Below, in pieces: positions 1-5,954 of a DNA stretch of 5,954 nt. Position 1 is the first letter of the stretch. Every line of letters begins with the position of its first letter. Source of the stretch: Alphaproteobacteria bacterium (GTDB taxonomy: Bacteria; Pseudomonadota; Alphaproteobacteria; UBA6615); NCBI GenBank assembly GCA_013003285.1, contig JABDJY010000144.1, positions 1 through 5,954 of the forward strand. The letters are read 5' to 3'. The translations under genes were made by a program, and so were the position numbers. The notes under the pieces were generated by a model. It did not search any database, was not told the origin of the DNA, and saw only the letters and a program-made list of their open reading frames with translations.

Positions 1-547
1 TCAAGACTGCGCCAGACCAACTGCATAAATAAAGTCTTCACCCGGCGCCAGGTAACAATCTACCTAAAATTCACTAAGCCAACTTAACGGCCCAACACAC
101 TCCTGGCCTTACCCCCTCCAGGAACACGTCGTTTAATACATAATTCAAAATAGCAGATCTTCCTGAGTCGCTCAAGACATCCTGCAATGCGCATTTTCAA
201 TAACTCATTGTATTCGGGATCTGACTTTCTCGTTCCGGCCAGATTTGGCGAGCGGGAAAATCAAAATCGATGGGTGACAAAGCACTGTCTGCCGACGAGT
301 TTTCGAGGATTGGGCCACAAAAAGGACCATTTCCCGATAGAGTTGCTTGCCGCATTAAGACGGGAACGGCGATGCGAGCTGGTTTAGGCAACGCTAGGGC
401 CAACTTCGGCGGCGAATTGCCGCTTATTCCACGATCCGCTGCATGACATCGCAAATGGGCCAACATGTTGCCACATTTCACCCGTACGACGCATGTGCTT
501 GATCAGTGCGCTTCTTACCCCCGAAATTCAAACCATGCGGCGATACC
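1..547. other. Left flanking region with no supported gene
   Basis: No open frame here has both a convincing start and a protein I recognise. The first 240 bases or so are AT-rich compared with the genes. They carry small inverted repeats: AAGACT at 3-8 with AGTCTT at 33-38, AGGTA at 50-54 with TACCT at 61-65, and TCCTGG at 101-106 with CCAGGA at 118-123. On the minus strand, bases 66 to 1 read as about 20 codons ending in TGA at 3-1 (ending ...FIYAVGLAQS), but a TAG at 66-64 closes that frame and there is no start codon, so at most it is a gene remnant. Bases 240-450 are richer in GC and open in several frames on both strands, which could mean a decayed gene or chance. The stretch from 450 to 547 is probably the control region of the protease gene. 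Confidence 0.5.
455..476. promoter_or_regulatory. Dyad upstream of the protease gene, candidate operator
   Basis: A 22-base near-palindrome pairs at 18 of 22 positions around a perfect 10-base core, CAACATGTTG, at 461-470. It ends 85 bases before the protease start codon, where a dimeric regulator could bind. The shape is seen directly; the operator role is inferred, no regulator is known, and no good -35/-10 pair could be placed next to it. Confidence 0.25.
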
Positions 548-553
548 AGGAGG
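548..553 (+). promoter_or_regulatory. Shine-Dalgarno of the protease gene
   Basis: A perfect AGGAGG lies 8 bases before the ATG at 562. Together with the in-frame TGA at 559-561 directly before that ATG, it fixes the translation start; the next in-frame ATG, at 592, has no comparable site. This is the strongest ribosome binding site in the window, which suggests high translation of the protease. Confidence 0.85.
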
Positions 554-561
554 CTGTTTGA

Positions 562-2613
562 ATGCCGAAGAAGCTATTTGGCTCTGATGCGATGTCTGTT
601 CAGGATCGGCTCGCGATCATTTCCGACCATCTCAATTCCTTCTCTCCCGACATTCCATTTGGCGCACAGCACGATCACGACGATCACAGTGGCCATGTTG
701 CATCACGGCCGGAAGAAGGAACCGAGCAATTCTTTCGCGACCCCGGAAAGGGAGGCGGAGCCAAGGGAAAGAAGAATTTCGATCCCGCCGCGCAGGACGA
801 TTCTGCTTCCACCGATGAAGAACGGAGTATACTTGTCGATTTGATCGGCAACGATACGGATAAGAACGGTGATGCGCTGACGGTAACAGCGATTAACGGA
901 CAGCCCGCAACCTACAATATCTGGATTGATTTGCCTTCCGGAGCACGTTGCCTACTGTATCCGGATGGAACGCTGCTTTACGATCCCAACGGCGCATTCG
1001 AAATCCTCGACGATGGGCAAACCGCAGACGATATCCTCAGCTACACGGTTTCGGACTCTTCCGGCGCGACAAGCACCGCGACCGCAACGATAACGGTTAT
1101 GGGGTTGACCGACCTGCCCCCCGAGGAATTGCCCGCCGGACCCGATGCGATCAACGATTTCGCCGACACCGACGAAAATACGCCAGTTGGTGTCAATGTT
1201 CTGACCAATGATGCAGATCCGGTTGGTGGCGGTCTGACCTTGATCGCGATCAATGGGATTGCGGTTTCCGCGGGTTCCGAGATCGGTCTTGGGTCCGGAG
1301 CGACTTTGCACGTTGGGGAGGACGGCACGCTAACTTATCAACCGAACCCAAATGGTTTTCTAGAGCACACACCGACCGGCGCCACCGAGAGCTTCAGCTA
1401 TACGGTCCTCGATGCCCAGGGAAACGAAGATACTGCTACGGTCGAGATTGATGTGGCCCATGTAGATAATTCCGCGCCACCGGCCGAGGGCACGCCATAT
1501 TATGTCGAGGCCATCCTGCCTGACGATACGCTGCGCCTAAACTATCCCGATGAGGTTGGGACCGGAGATACCGTGACTTTCGCTTTCGCCGATGAAACGC
1601 CGTTTTATTACTGGTCGGGCAGCTTTGCCTGGAACGGCTTTCAGGCGTTCAGCGCGCAACAACAGGACGCAACACGCGATGCTCTAAAAGCTATCGAAGA
1701 TTTCACTAATCTGACATTTGTCGAGACAAGCCCCGAGGAAGCAGAAATGATATTCGGCATAGCTGATCTGCCCGGGGATACCCACGGCACAGCGTATTTC
1801 CCGTCCGGAAACGGTTCGGGGCTATATGACAGCGACGTGTGGATCGATAGCGAAACCGCCGGCGCCGAATTCATTGAAGGCTCGATCGGCCACCTGACCC
1901 TGATCCACGAGATCGGCCATGCTCTGGGTGTGAACCATCCCGACGCCATGTTGCTGAGCGCCGAAGAAATGACACGTCAGTTCACCGTGATGGCCTATGG
2001 CGCCAGCACAACGGCCGATGCCGAACCGGAAACCATGATGCTCTACGATGTCGCGGCGCTACAGCATCTCTATGGTGCGAACGAGACAGCGACAGCGGGC
2101 GACGACACCTATGGGTTTGCAGAGCTCGACAACAGTACCCGCACCATCTGGGATGCTGGGGGTCACGACACGATCGATTTGTCTGCTGCCACCTATGGTG
2201 TCGAGATTGATCTGCGGGACGGCGCGTTCAGCAGCGTATCGGCAACTGGAAGCAGTAATCTGGCTATTGCCTTCAACTCGACGATCGAAGACGCCTACGG
2301 CGGAGACTTCGATGATATCCTCAGGGGCAATGATGCCGACAATTACCTGTCCGGCGGCGCGGGAAGCGATACGCTGACTGGCGGCGAAGGTGCCGATCGC
2401 TTTGCCCTTTTGGATGACGGAAGTGCGGATATCATTACCGACTTCGTGCGCGGCGCGGACCATATCGATCTCAGCGCAACAGATGCGAGCTTCGATAGCC
2501 TTGTTATGCAGAACGACGATGCCGGGCTGATCGTCAGTCTGGGCGACAGCTCGATTTTGCTGGAGGATGTCACTGAGGTTGATGAGGACGACTTCTTGTT
2601 CGGGGTTGCCTAA
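562..2613 (+). CDS. Secreted serralysin-family (M10) zinc metalloprotease with two N-terminal cadherin-like domains and RTX C-terminus
   Basis: This is a predicted extracellular endopeptidase that cuts proteins with a zinc-bound water. In order: a polar N-terminus (1-75) without a Sec signal peptide and with a His/Asp cluster at 37-45; two cadherin-like/Ig-like modules at about 77-180 and 194-300, each with a Val-Leu/Ile-x-Asn-Asp type strand followed by an Ala-Ile-Asn-Gly turn; a catalytic domain at about 310-508 with HEIGHALGVNHP at 449-460 (zinc ligands H449, H453, H459; catalytic E450) and a Met-turn VMAY with M477 and Y479; then DVAALQHLYGAN at 496-507, a strong serralysin signature; and a Peptidase_M10_C/RTX region to 683. 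The end, DDFLFGVA, fits an uncleaved type I secretion signal, so export by an ABC/MFP/TolC-type channel is expected, with calcium-driven folding outside the cell. No exporter or inhibitor gene is nearby. The protein is very acidic and has a single Cys (130). Classical serralysins are near 480 residues; the extra length is the N-terminal modules. Family assignment is firm; substrate is unknown. Confidence 0.93.
   Translation: MPKKLFGSDAMSVQDRLAIISDHLNSFSPDIPFGAQHDHDDHSGHVASRPEEGTEQFFRDPGKGGGAKGKKNFDPAAQDDSASTDEERSILVDLIGNDTDKNGDALTVTAINGQPATYNIWIDLPSGARCLLYPDGTLLYDPNGAFEILDDGQTADDILSYTVSDSSGATSTATATITVMGLTDLPPEELPAGPDAINDFADTDENTPVGVNVLTNDADPVGGGLTLIAINGIAVSAGSEIGLGSGATLHVGEDGTLTYQPNPNGFLEHTPTGATESFSYTVLDAQGNEDTATVEIDVAHVDNSAPPAEGTPYYVEAILPDDTLRLNYPDEVGTGDTVTFAFADETPFYYWSGSFAWNGFQAFSAQQQDATRDALKAIEDFTNLTFVETSPEEAEMIFGIADLPGDTHGTAYFPSGNGSGLYDSDVWIDSETAGAEFIEGSIGHLTLIHEIGHALGVNHPDAMLLSAEEMTRQFTVMAYGASTTADAEPETMMLYDVAALQHLYGANETATAGDDTYGFAELDNSTRTIWDAGGHDTIDLSAATYGVEIDLRDGAFSSVSATGSSNLAIAFNSTIEDAYGGDFDDILRGNDADNYLSGGAGSDTLTGGEGADRFALLDDGSADIITDFVRGADHIDLSATDASFDSLVMQNDDAGLIVSLGDSSILLEDVTEVDEDDFLFGVA
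2299..2406 (+). repeat. Four tandem RTX nonapeptide units in the protease
   Basis: Residues 580-615 form four consecutive nine-residue units: GGDFDDILR, GNDADNYLS, GGAGSDTLT and GGEGADRFA. They follow the RTX pattern G-G-x-G-x-D-x-hydrophobic-x; the first two are degenerate at the third Gly. In this family such units build a parallel beta-roll that binds calcium and folds only after export. Four units is a short block and is normal for serralysins. It is followed by the typical DFxxGxDxIDLS stretch at residues 627-638. Confidence 0.88.
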
Positions 2614-2682
2614 CCTAGCGCCTCCCGCCCGCCTGCTGCGGTGCATCCATGAGAGGCGCGGTGCCCCACTAAAAAGGTCAAG

Positions 2683-2708
2683 AGGCCCATGCCCCAGGGT
2701 GTGGGCCT
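2683..2708. terminator. Hairpin between protease and permease, possible terminator
   Basis: The arms 2683-2694 and 2697-2708 pair through seven Watson-Crick pairs, two G-U pairs and a final C/G block, with a tight loop. On the + strand only two T follow, so a Rho-independent terminator for the protease would be weak. Read on the minus strand, the stem is followed within a few bases by a run of five T (complement of 2671-2675), which is a better match to a terminator. It may work in both directions or only block antisense transcription. Confidence 0.4.
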
Positions 2709-2772
2709 TCCGCATCTGAGGCGGATTGCAGGAAAAAAACCTGACAAATCAGTTCAAAAAGGTCCAAACTGA

Positions 2773-2782
2773 GACCTAGGTC
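2773..2782. promoter_or_regulatory. Perfect palindrome upstream of the permease gene, candidate operator
   Basis: GACCTAGGTC is a perfect 10-base palindrome that ends 70 bases before the permease start. It contains CCTAGG, and CTAG is usually avoided in bacterial genomes. Its position fits a repressor or activator site for the permease-PPK2 operon. No promoter hexamers could be placed with confidence and no regulator family is recognised, so the regulatory role is inference. Confidence 0.25.
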
Positions 2783-2852
2783 ACGGACATTCGATCTTTG
2801 CCAATTCCGCGCGTGTCGATGGGGATGAGGTTGGTCCGGCTGCGGGGGCGGT

Positions 2853-4736
2853 ATGGAAGTAGTCGAATTCAACACGGAAATGGCAACGGTACTGGGGCTA
2901 TTGGGCTTCACGGTTTTCCTTTTCGTGTCGGAGATCATCCGAATTGATCTCGCCGCGCTTCTGGTGCTTGTGATGGTCGGAATTCTCAGCTACGTGCCGG
3001 GGCTGGGGCGGCTTGCAGACGTCACGCATCTCTTCGACGGCTTTGCATCGAATGCGGTCATCTCGATCATCGCGGTCATGATCGTCGGCGCCGGTCTCGA
3101 CCGGACCGGGATCATGAATAAGGTTGCAGCGGTTATCCTCAAGCACGGTGGTACGACCGAGATGCGGGTCGTGCCAATCGTCTCGGGGACCGTAGGCCTC
3201 ATATCGAGCTTTCTGCAGAACGTCGGTGCTGCGGCACTCTTCCTGCCCGTTGTAAGCCGAATTTCCGTGCGGTCGGGCATCCCGCTCAGCCGGCTTTTGA
3301 TGCCGATGGGGTTCTGCGCGATCCTCGGCGGAACTATGACGATGGTCGGCTCGTCACCGCTTATCCTCCTCAATGATCTGATCCTGACCGCCAACGAGGG
3401 GTTGCCGGACGATCTGAAGATGGCGCCGTTCGGCCTCTTTTCGGTGGCGCCAATTGGCGCAGCGCTGATCCTGACCGGTATTCTATATTTCCTGCTTCTG
3501 GGGCGCTGGGTCCTGCCGGGCTCTTCGGACCCGATCGACGTTGCCACCGGTCACGGTACATCGGAATATCTGGAGCGCGTCTACGGACTTCATGCTAACG
3601 TCTTTGAAGTGGATGTGCCCGCCAACAGCCCCCTGGTCGGAGAGATCCTGGCCGACATCAACAACGAAAATAACATCTACATCATCTCGACCTTCTACCG
3701 TGGCAAGGCGTCGATGATCCAGATCCTGACCGCCGAGATCGCCGCCCCCTGCCGCCTTGCCATCATCGGCAACAAGGCCTCTGTCATGGCCTTCGCCAAG
3801 CGCTATGGGCTGCATGTGCGCCCAGAGCTTGACGTCTTCGTCGAAGAATTCGCGCCCACCAACGCAGGCATAGCGGAACTGGTGATCACGCCCGATTCCA
3901 GCCTGATCGGGAAAAGCCCGCGCGATCTGCTGCTTCGAAAGACCTACGGGCTCAGCCTTCTGGCCATCCATCGCGGCGAAGAAACACTGAGCCATGTGAA
4001 GACCGACGATCATGAACCGACACAGATCGGCCTTGTCCCGTTTCAGGCCGGCGACATGCTGGTCGCACACACCCGCTGGGACAACCTGACACGTATCAAG
4101 CGTGACAGGGACTTCATCGTAGTGACCACGGATTTCCCGCAAGAAGAGCTGCGGCCTCACAAGGTTGGCTGGGCGGTTCTGTTCTTTCTGGTCTCGCTCA
4201 GCCTGATCCTTTTCACCGATGTACGGCTCTCGCTATGCCTTCTGACCGGCGCCGTCGGCATGCTGCTGAGCCGGGTTCTGAGCATCGACGAGGCCTATCG
4301 CGCCGTTGGCTGGAACACGGTGTTCCTGCTCGCCAGCCTGATCCCGCTGGGGCAAGCGGTACAGAATACCGGCACCGCCGAGTGGATCGCGCAGCAGATC
4401 CTCGCAATCCTCGACGGCTGGCCGGTCTGGTCGCTTCAGGCCGGTGTGGCGGTGCTTGCGACCGTGTTTTCGCTGGTGATGTCGAATGTCGGCGCGACGG
4501 TTCTTTTAGTGCCGCTTGCCGTGTCGATTGCCGTCGCCGCCGGCGCCAGCCCGGCGCTTTTCGCGTTGACCGTGGCAATCTCGACATCGAATTCGTTCAT
4601 CATCCCGACGCATCAGGTGAACGCGCTGATCATGGGGCCGGCCGGCTACAAGGTGATGGATTTCGTCAAGAGCGGTGGCATCATGACGGTACTCTTCCTG
4701 ATCGTCTCGATGATCATGCTGAATGTCGTCTTCTGA
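2853..4736 (+). CDS. SLC13/DASS-family anion permease with two RCK_C domains
   Basis: This is a predicted inner-membrane carrier that imports an anion, probably with Na+ or H+. It has two hydrophobic halves, about residues 10-220 and 437-627, separated by a soluble cytosolic insert. The insert holds two RCK_C (TrkA-C) type domains at about 247-322 and 338-424; the second shows the usual SSLIGKSPRDL start and a GDMLVAH strand. The membrane halves carry matching motifs, QNVGAAALFLPV at 122-133 and SNVGATVLLVPL at 544-555, as expected for the inverted-repeat fold of this superfamily. Loops GSSPLILLN (166-174) and TSNSFIIPTHQVN (578-590) are probably the re-entrant hairpin tips near the binding site. 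The length is typical of bacterial SLC13 permeases with RCK_C inserts. An in-frame TGA at 2826-2828 limits the start; ATG 2853 has a weak G-rich Shine-Dalgarno (2844-2848), and ATG 2880 is a possible alternative. The substrate cannot be read from sequence: sulfate, another oxyanion, phosphate or a dicarboxylate are all possible. The PPK2 gene follows 88 bases later, probably in the same operon. Confidence 0.9.
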   Translation: MEVVEFNTEMATVLGLLGFTVFLFVSEIIRIDLAALLVLVMVGILSYVPGLGRLADVTHLFDGFASNAVISIIAVMIVGAGLDRTGIMNKVAAVILKHGGTTEMRVVPIVSGTVGLISSFLQNVGAAALFLPVVSRISVRSGIPLSRLLMPMGFCAILGGTMTMVGSSPLILLNDLILTANEGLPDDLKMAPFGLFSVAPIGAALILTGILYFLLLGRWVLPGSSDPIDVATGHGTSEYLERVYGLHANVFEVDVPANSPLVGEILADINNENNIYIISTFYRGKASMIQILTAEIAAPCRLAIIGNKASVMAFAKRYGLHVRPELDVFVEEFAPTNAGIAELVITPDSSLIGKSPRDLLLRKTYGLSLLAIHRGEETLSHVKTDDHEPTQIGLVPFQAGDMLVAHTRWDNLTRIKRDRDFIVVTTDFPQEELRPHKVGWAVLFFLVSLSLILFTDVRLSLCLLTGAVGMLLSRVLSIDEAYRAVGWNTVFLLASLIPLGQAVQNTGTAEWIAQQILAILDGWPVWSLQAGVAVLATVFSLVMSNVGATVLLVPLAVSIAVAAGASPALFALTVAISTSNSFIIPTHQVNALIMGPAGYKVMDFVKSGGIMTVLFLIVSMIMLNVVF

Positions 4737-4824
4737 CGATTGCGCCACGGCAGCCGCGACGCGCGCCGCCCATTCGGGCAAACGTGCCGCCCAACTGAAG
4801 ACAAAAGCCTAACGGGGGCCCAAG

Positions 4825-5619
4825 ATGAGCAAGATCTCAAACGCCAAATACGAAAAGGAACTAGCCCGGCTTCAGATAGAGCTGGTCAGGCTGCAGGAGT
4901 GGGTAAAGCATAGCGGGCACCGTGTTGCCGTGATTTTCGAAGGTCGGGACGCCGCCGGAAAGGGCGGCACGATCAAACGGATCACCGAAGCGATGAACCC
5001 ACGCATCTGCCAGGTCGTTGCACTGTCAGCTCCGACAGAGCGGGAAAAATCTCAGTGGTATTTTCAAAGATATGTGGCCCATCTGCCGGCTGCGGGCGAG
5101 ATCATCCTGTTCGACAGATCCTGGTACAACAGGGCAGGGGTCGAGCGCGTAATGGGATTTTGCACCGACGAGGAATACAAGGAATTCATGCGCAGTTGCC
5201 CAGAGTTCGAACGCATGCTGGTGCGGTCCGGCATCCAGCTTATCAAGTATTGGTTTTCGGTCAGCGACGAAGAGCAGGAACGTCGCTTTCAAAGACGCCT
5301 GACCGATCCGACCAAGCGGTGGAAGCTCAGCCCGATGGATGTGGAAAGCCGAAAGCGCTGGGTCGATTACTCGAAGGCCAAGGACGACATGTTTTCGCAT
5401 ACCGACATCAAACAAGCGCCCTGGTACGTCGTGAATTCGGATGTGAAAAAACACGCCCGCTTGAATTGCATCAGCCACTTCTTGTCATTGATCCCGTATG
5501 AGGAACTTGAAAGAGCGCCGGTTGTTCTTGAAGATCGCCCGCCGCAACGAGGCTATGTGCGCCCGCCGATGGCCGATCAGACATTCGTTCCAGAGATCCA
5601 TCGCGACCTGCTTAAATGA
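4825..5619 (+). CDS. ppk2: Polyphosphate kinase 2 (class I-like)
   Basis: This is a cytosolic P-loop kinase that moves phosphate between inorganic polyphosphate and nucleotides; class I members mainly turn NDP into NTP using polyphosphate. Visible motifs are a Walker A loop GRDAAGKGG at 40-48, the conserved SQWYFQRYVAHLPAAGE block at 76-92, a Walker B region IILFDRSWYNRAGVERVMGF at 93-112 (D97, R98), the Arg-rich lid RRFQRRLTDPTKRWKLSP at 153-170, and DYSKAKDDMF plus ARLNCISHFLSLIPY near the C-terminus. The C-terminal tail YVRPPMADQTFVPE at 244-257 is also typical. At 264 residues it is a single-domain enzyme with almost no N-terminal extension; an in-frame TAA at 4810-4812 rules out a longer reading. 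The Shine-Dalgarno is only a G-run at 4814-4818. It lies 88 bases after the permease on the same strand with no clear terminator between, so co-transcription is likely. Family is certain; the class and preferred nucleotide (ADP or GDP) are inferred from overall resemblance. Confidence 0.96.
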   Translation: MSKISNAKYEKELARLQIELVRLQEWVKHSGHRVAVIFEGRDAAGKGGTIKRITEAMNPRICQVVALSAPTEREKSQWYFQRYVAHLPAAGEIILFDRSWYNRAGVERVMGFCTDEEYKEFMRSCPEFERMLVRSGIQLIKYWFSVSDEEQERRFQRRLTDPTKRWKLSPMDVESRKRWVDYSKAKDDMFSHTDIKQAPWYVVNSDVKKHARLNCISHFLSLIPYEELERAPVVLEDRPPQRGYVRPPMADQTFVPEIHRDLLK

Positions 5620-5954
5620 GGGCCGCCAGTATCTAGGTTTTCATAGGCTTCGCAGATATTGAACACATCGAGAGGCAATTTTGCAGGGATCACGAGCGCG
5701 ATCCTTGGACAATGACAAAGTGCTGAATTCCCACTGCGATGTTGGCTTGATTTTCAAACGCGAACTTCAAGCCGGCAAGATTTATCCGACTTCACATCAG
5801 ATTTGGCATGATCAGATGTCTCAATTCAATCTCGCAACGCACTGGACGATTTCAATGCATGTCATTTCGATGGAGCCCTAATTCCAAAAGAAATAGTCAG
5901 ATCATTTTAGACAAGATTACATTCTCACGCGGCTGAAACCTGGATCATAAGGAC
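5620..5954. other. Right flanking region with no supported gene
   Basis: This stretch is more AT-rich than the genes and no reading frame looks coding. A 66-codon frame with a TTG start at 5681 has no Shine-Dalgarno and no recognisable protein. Two inverted repeats occur: GGCTTG at 5744-5749 with CAAGCC at 5768-5773, and an imperfect hairpin with arms 5794-5802 and 5811-5819. Neither is followed by a T-run, so no terminator for the PPK2 gene can be named. The last bases contain AAGGA (5949-5953), which could be the Shine-Dalgarno of a + strand gene starting just beyond the window. Confidence 0.5.
5794..5819. repeat. Imperfect inverted repeat downstream of ppk2
   Basis: ACATCAGAT and ATCAGATGT pair over nine positions with one central A-A mismatch, around an eight-base loop. 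It lies 175 bases after the PPK2 stop codon. It could stabilise the 3' end of the message or be chance; there is no T-run after it. Confidence 0.3.

Noticed and set aside
187..387. 66-codon + strand frame and the overlapping 94-codon minus frame (197-481)
   Set aside because: Neither has a visible Shine-Dalgarno, a recognisable motif or a protein-like hydrophobic pattern; the region is open in several frames at once, as GC-rich non-coding DNA often is.
493..561. 22-codon frame (ATG 493, TGA 559-561) whose stop directly abuts the protease ATG, as in a translationally coupled leader
   Set aside because: There is no Shine-Dalgarno before ATG 493 or before the internal ATG at 535, and the peptide is unremarkable. 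The AGGAGG at 548-553 serves the protease start on its own.
2618..2659. GCGCCTC/GAGGCGC inverted repeat right after the protease stop
   Set aside because: The 7-base arms are separated by a 28-base loop and not followed by a T-run, so it is weak as a terminator and likely chance in GC-rich sequence.
2726..2769. Candidate sigma-70 promoter before the permease (TTGCAG or CTGACA as -35)
   Set aside because: At 17-base spacing no acceptable -10 hexamer follows either one, so no promoter is claimed.
2990..4160. Long minus-strand frames opposite the permease (3483-4160, 2990-3547)
   Set aside because: They are mirror frames of a clearly coding GC-rich gene; their translations are Arg/Pro- or His/Asp-rich and match no family.
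4235..4798. 187-codon + strand frame overlapping the permease 3' end and the gap before ppk2
   Set aside because: It is an out-of-frame, Arg-rich translation of the permease coding sequence with no start signal.
5681..5881. 66-codon frame with TTG start after ppk2
   Set aside because: It has a rare start codon, no ribosome binding site, AT-rich composition unlike the genes and no recognisable protein.

Overview
The window reads as a piece of an alphaproteobacterial chromosome or plasmid, most likely from the Rhodobacteraceae/Roseobacter group. The basis is moderately high GC coding sequence with GC-rich third positions, a class I-like PPK2 of the kind common in that group, and a serralysin-family RTX protease. 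This taxonomic placement is an inference from sequence style and gene content; no marker gene is present.

Three complete genes lie on the + strand. (1) Positions 562-2613 encode a 683-residue calcium-dependent zinc metalloprotease of the serralysin/peptidase M10 family. It has two cadherin-like/Ig-like modules ahead of the catalytic domain, a short block of RTX nonapeptides and a C-terminal tail typical of type I secretion substrates. (2) Positions 2853-4736 encode a 627-residue SLC13/DASS-type anion permease with two cytosolic RCK_C (TrkA-C) domains between its membrane halves. (3) Positions 4825-5619 encode a 264-residue polyphosphate kinase 2. All three starts are bounded by an in-frame stop close upstream.

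The protease looks like its own transcription unit: it has a strong Shine-Dalgarno, and a 239-base gap containing a hairpin and a palindrome separates it from the permease. The permease and PPK2 are 88 bases apart with no terminator evident between them, so they are probably one operon. That pairing suggests, without proving, a link between anion uptake and polyphosphate or nucleotide phosphate balance. No type I exporter or protease inhibitor gene is in the window, so the protease must use exporter genes located elsewhere.

The left 561 bases and the right 335 bases hold no gene I can support. They are relatively AT-rich in parts and contain a few short inverted repeats. No tRNA, rRNA, CRISPR, insertion sequence or recognisable phage feature was seen. 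I do not see a clearly new multi-gene system. The points most worth a second look are the protease architecture, the altered binding motifs of the permease and the permease-PPK2 pairing.
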